From assembly GCF_016807185.1 (NCBI RefSeq), contig NZ_JAEVYN010000002.1, positions 372,001-436,000 of the forward strand: a stretch of DNA of 64,000 bases, given 5' to 3'. The notes under the pieces are model-generated. The model was not told where the DNA came from, did no database searches, and saw only the letters and a list, made by a program, of their open reading frames with translations. Positions 61,696 to 64,000 of the stretch are shown here, in pieces (positions within the stretch are counted from its first letter, which is position 1; each line of letters starts with the position of its first letter). The position numbers and the translations under genes are program-made. This DNA is from Leptolyngbya sp. Cla-17 (GTDB taxonomy: Bacteria > Cyanobacteriota > Cyanobacteriia > Leptolyngbyales > Leptolyngbyaceae).

Positions 61696-63288
61696 ATGCG
61701 AGTATTGTTGCTCTATCCTTTGTTTCCCAAGAGCTTTTGGTCGTTTGAGAAAGCGCTGGAACTAGTTGATCGCAAGGCAATGCTGCCGCCTCTCGGATTA
61801 GTCACAGTCGCGGCCCTACTGCCCCAGGAGTGGGAATTTCGGCTGGTTGATCGCAACGTCGGCGACCTGACCGAAGCCGACTGGGAGTGGGCAGAGTTGG
61901 CAGTCATGTCCGCCATGATTGTCCAGAAGGAAGACTTTTTGCACCTGATTCAGGAAGCCAAGCGCCACAAAGTTCCGATCGGAGTCGGCGGCCCCTATGC
62001 TACGGCTCTGCCCCACGAAGCTGCCGATGCCGACTTTCAGATTCTGGATGAGGGCGAGATCACGCTACCAATGTTTGTGGCGGCGGTGCAGCGCGGCCAC
62101 ACCCAGGGAGTGTTTCGCTCCGATGGCGTGAAGCCTGACGTGACAGGTACACCGATTCCTCGGTTCGACCTGCTGAATTTCGATTCCTATGACAGTATGT
62201 CGGTGCAGTTCTCGCGCGGCTGTCCGTTTCAGTGCGAGTTCTGCGACATTATCGTCCTCTACGGCCGGAAGCCCAGGACGAAAACTCCGCAGCAGCTGCT
62301 GGCAGAACTGGAGTGCCTGTATGAACTGGGCTGGCGGCGCAGCATTTTTATGGTGGACGATAACTTCATTGGCAACAAGCGCAACGGCAAGCTGATGCTG
62401 AGGGAACTGAAGTCCTGGATGGCATCCCACGGCTACCCGTTTCGCTTCAACACCGAGGCCTCAATTGACCTGGCCCAGGATCAGGAAATGATGGATTTGA
62501 TGGTGGAGTGCAACTTCAATGCGGTGTTCTTGGGCATCGAAACGCCAGATGAAGCCAGCCTTACCCTGACGCAAAAGTTTCAGAACACGAGGGATTCTCT
62601 GGCAGAATCGGTTGATCGGATTATCCGATCTGGCCTGCGGGTCAACGCCGGATTCATCATTGGCTTCGATGGTGAGAAGAAAGGGGCCGGTGAGCGCATC
62701 GTCCGCTTCGTCGAACAAACTACTGTGCCCCTGGCTATGTTCAGCATGCTGCAAGCCTTGCCAGACACCGCTCTCTGGCATCGCCTGAAAAAAGAGGGCC
62801 GGATGCGGGAGCAGGGAGCCAACATCAATCAAACGACGCTGATGAACTTTGTGCCGACTCGGCCGCTGCAAGACATCGCCAACGAGTTCGTCGCTGCCTT
62901 CTGGGAACTGTATGACCCCGAACGCTATCTCGATCGCACATACCAGCATTTCCTGAAGCTGGGCGCACCCAAGTGTCCTGGTAGCCGAGTTCGCAAGCTC
63001 AACTGGGTCAACATGCGGGCTCTGCTGATTCTGTGCTGGCGGCAAGGCGTAGTTCGCAAAACCCGCGTCAAGTTCTGGCTGTATCTAGCAGGAATCCTGC
63101 GGCACAACCCGACCGTTTGGGAACACTACCTGGGACTCTGCGCCCTAAATGAACACTTCCTGGAATACCGTCAGGTGGTGCAGACCGAGATTGAGGCGCA
63201 ACTGTCGGAATATCTGGCGACTGAGACTGGGCTGCAAATCTTACCGAGCCTGGAGGAAGAAAAAGTGGGTGAAGCGATCGCCAGCTAA
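61696..63288 (+). CDS. B12-binding radical SAM enzyme (DUF4070, HpnP-like)
   Basis: 530 residues from MRVLLLYPLFPKSFWSFEKA; AAGGAG lies 9 bases ahead. N-terminal cobalamin-binding domain (about 1-140), radical SAM domain with the 4Fe4S triad in SRGCPFQCEFCDI, and C-terminal DUF4070. Hopanoid C2-methylase HpnP has this architecture, and other paralogues exist, so substrate is uncertain. G+C is much higher than in neighbours (37 of 60 bases at 62281-62340, against 27 of 60 at 61381-61440) with heavy CTG use, which suggests recent transfer. Confidence 0.88.
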   Translation: MRVLLLYPLFPKSFWSFEKALELVDRKAMLPPLGLVTVAALLPQEWEFRLVDRNVGDLTEADWEWAELAVMSAMIVQKEDFLHLIQEAKRHKVPIGVGGPYATALPHEAADADFQILDEGEITLPMFVAAVQRGHTQGVFRSDGVKPDVTGTPIPRFDLLNFDSYDSMSVQFSRGCPFQCEFCDIIVLYGRKPRTKTPQQLLAELECLYELGWRRSIFMVDDNFIGNKRNGKLMLRELKSWMASHGYPFRFNTEASIDLAQDQEMMDLMVECNFNAVFLGIETPDEASLTLTQKFQNTRDSLAESVDRIIRSGLRVNAGFIIGFDGEKKGAGERIVRFVEQTTVPLAMFSMLQALPDTALWHRLKKEGRMREQGANINQTTLMNFVPTRPLQDIANEFVAAFWELYDPERYLDRTYQHFLKLGAPKCPGSRVRKLNWVNMRALLILCWRQGVVRKTRVKFWLYLAGILRHNPTVWEHYLGLCALNEHFLEYRQVVQTEIEAQLSEYLATETGLQILPSLEEEKVGEAIAS

Positions 63289-63372
63289 CATACATGCTGA
63301 TGCGGCAAGTGAGAACTCTACCAACCGAGCAAGGAGAGTTGATTACCGCGAGCACCTTGACTACCTTAGCAG

Positions 63373-63495
63373 GTGAAATTGATTGCGCAGGCGATCGCGG
63401 CAGATATTCAAACGCATATCCCGAAGCCCGTAGAGCCAGAGATATTGATTAAGGAGATTGTTCGGTTAGTTAAAACGTCCGGCGTTGCTGAATGA
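63373..63495 (+). pseudogene. Remnant of a response-regulator receiver domain
   Basis: A 40-codon open frame reads AIAADIQTHIPKPVEPEILI KEIVRLVKT, resembling the last strand and helix of a CheY-like receiver, with the conserved K-P. No phospho-acceptor Asp or earlier part remains in any frame that I see. It lies between the radical SAM gene and the Ser/Thr kinase. Confidence 0.6.
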
Positions 63496-63740
63496 TGCCA
63501 TGAATCAATACTGTCGTAACAGATCCCAAATTTCACCCGCACAGCAGAGTTTTGAAAGATTTGCGCTCAAACAATTTTTGAAAGGAAGACAGGTGTACGA
63601 CCCTCCTCATTCATCTTTGACTATGGCTTTAAAGAATGAACATTATTCAGGCTTACCACCGCAAAGATCTTACGAGTTAATGCTCTGGAGCAGAGTGATT
63701 TAATCTAAGGAATATACCGCTCCCGTAAGGCGAACAAACC

Positions 63741-64000
63741 ATGCTGTCTCTTCCCAGCTATCGCATCACCTCACAGATTTACGAAAGTGCGAATTCACTG
63801 GTTTATCGGGGAGTTCGGGAACTGGACTCGCAGCCCCTAATATTTAAAGTTTTGAAGTCCAATTATCCCATGCCGAATGAGCTGATTCGGTATCGGCAGG
63901 AGTATGAGATCACGCGATCGCTGAACCTAGAAGGGGTAATCAATGTCTATGGGATTGAAGCCTATCAGAATACCCTGGTGATGTTTCTAGAGGATTTTGG
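63741..64000 (+). CDS. Large Ser/Thr kinase / AAA / sensor kinase, N-terminal part
   Basis: Runs off the window end; 86 codons are visible. MLSLPSYRITSQIYESANSL begins a Pkn-type kinase domain (VYRGVRE as the glycine-loop-like region, the ATP lysine in LIFKVLKSN, and YEITRSLNLEGVINVYGIE, TLVMFLEDFG). This opening is typical of very long cyanobacterial proteins with kinase, AAA/TPR, GAF and histidine-kinase parts. Only the kinase start can be verified here. Confidence 0.85.
   Translation, partial: MLSLPSYRITSQIYESANSLVYRGVRELDSQPLIFKVLKSNYPMPNELIRYRQEYEITRSLNLEGVINVYGIEAYQNTLVMFLEDF

Noticed and set aside
63485..63703. 72-codon plus-strand frame before the Ser/Thr kinase
   Set aside because: Composition and sequence look random; it overlaps the end of the receiver remnant in another frame.
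1..64000. CRISPR arrays, tRNA and rRNA genes
   Set aside because: No regularly spaced identical repeats of array type and no tRNA-like cloverleaf or T-loop in intergenic DNA was recognised on reading; a tRNAscan run would settle tRNAs.

Overview
The window is chromosomal DNA of a beta-cyanobacterium. It carries a complete beta-carboxysome operon (ccmK2-K1-L-M-N-O), NDH-1 genes of the CO2-uptake type, heme oxygenase, carotenoid isomerase crtH, NdhM and several protein families largely confined to cyanobacteria. The palindrome GCGATCGC (HIP1), typical of this phylum, is scattered through the native genes. Codon use and moderate G+C fit a Leptolyngbya-like or other filamentous lineage, but the genus cannot be fixed from sequence alone.

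Layout. 0-8 kb: mechanosensitive channels (mscL and an MscS-like protein, convergent over a terminator), galE, a pentapeptide protein, then trmFO and mrdA on the minus strand. 8-12.4 kb: a potA-potD-potB-potC polyamine ABC transporter operon. 12.4-13.3 kb: a complete IS1-family element with 8-bp target duplication and an A-rich frameshift site. 13.3-24 kb: a carbon-concentrating superlocus, with the carboxysome operon on the minus strand and ndhF-ndhD-cupB on the plus strand, diverging from a 690-bp control region. 24-31 kb: a PAS/GAF sensor kinase, the DUF3038/DUF4335 pair, map, an exported protein and yggT. 31-37 kb: upp, a likely new small RNA with its own promoter and terminator, crtH, ho1, ndhM and coaE. 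37-41 kb: a Cache/GAF sensor kinase split by an IS630-family element; removing the element with one TGAT copy restores the reading frame. 41-45 kb: recN, DUF2358, a NIL-domain protein and an ArsA/GET3-like ATPase.

45-50 kb is an accessory island. The 3' end of the arsA gene recurs twice downstream as degenerate fragments, interleaved with an intact and a broken Uma2 gene, a reductase/TetR pair with twin palindromic operators, and an AT-rich EcoRV-type restriction-modification system with an Xre regulator. 50-64 kb returns to ordinary genes: an alpha/beta hydrolase, two membrane proteins, a TrmJ-type methyltransferase, a tiny DUF2256 protein, isoaspartyl peptidase, Uma2, an ATP-dependent DNA ligase without its usual partners, pncB, a 49-residue protein, an HtrA-type protease, an HD hydrolase, a G+C-rich B12/radical-SAM gene, a receiver-domain remnant and the start of a large Ser/Thr kinase that runs off the window.

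The clearest functional unit is inorganic carbon handling: NdhF/NdhD/CupB form the CO2-hydrating NDH-1 complex that supplies bicarbonate, and the divergent operon encodes the shell and core scaffold that encloses Rubisco. The most unusual items are the small RNA before crtH, the repeated arsA 3' end, the EcoRV-like system, and redox-type cysteine pairs confined to two of the four CcmM modules. All family calls were made by eye from motifs; no database search was run. No tRNA, rRNA or CRISPR array was recognised.
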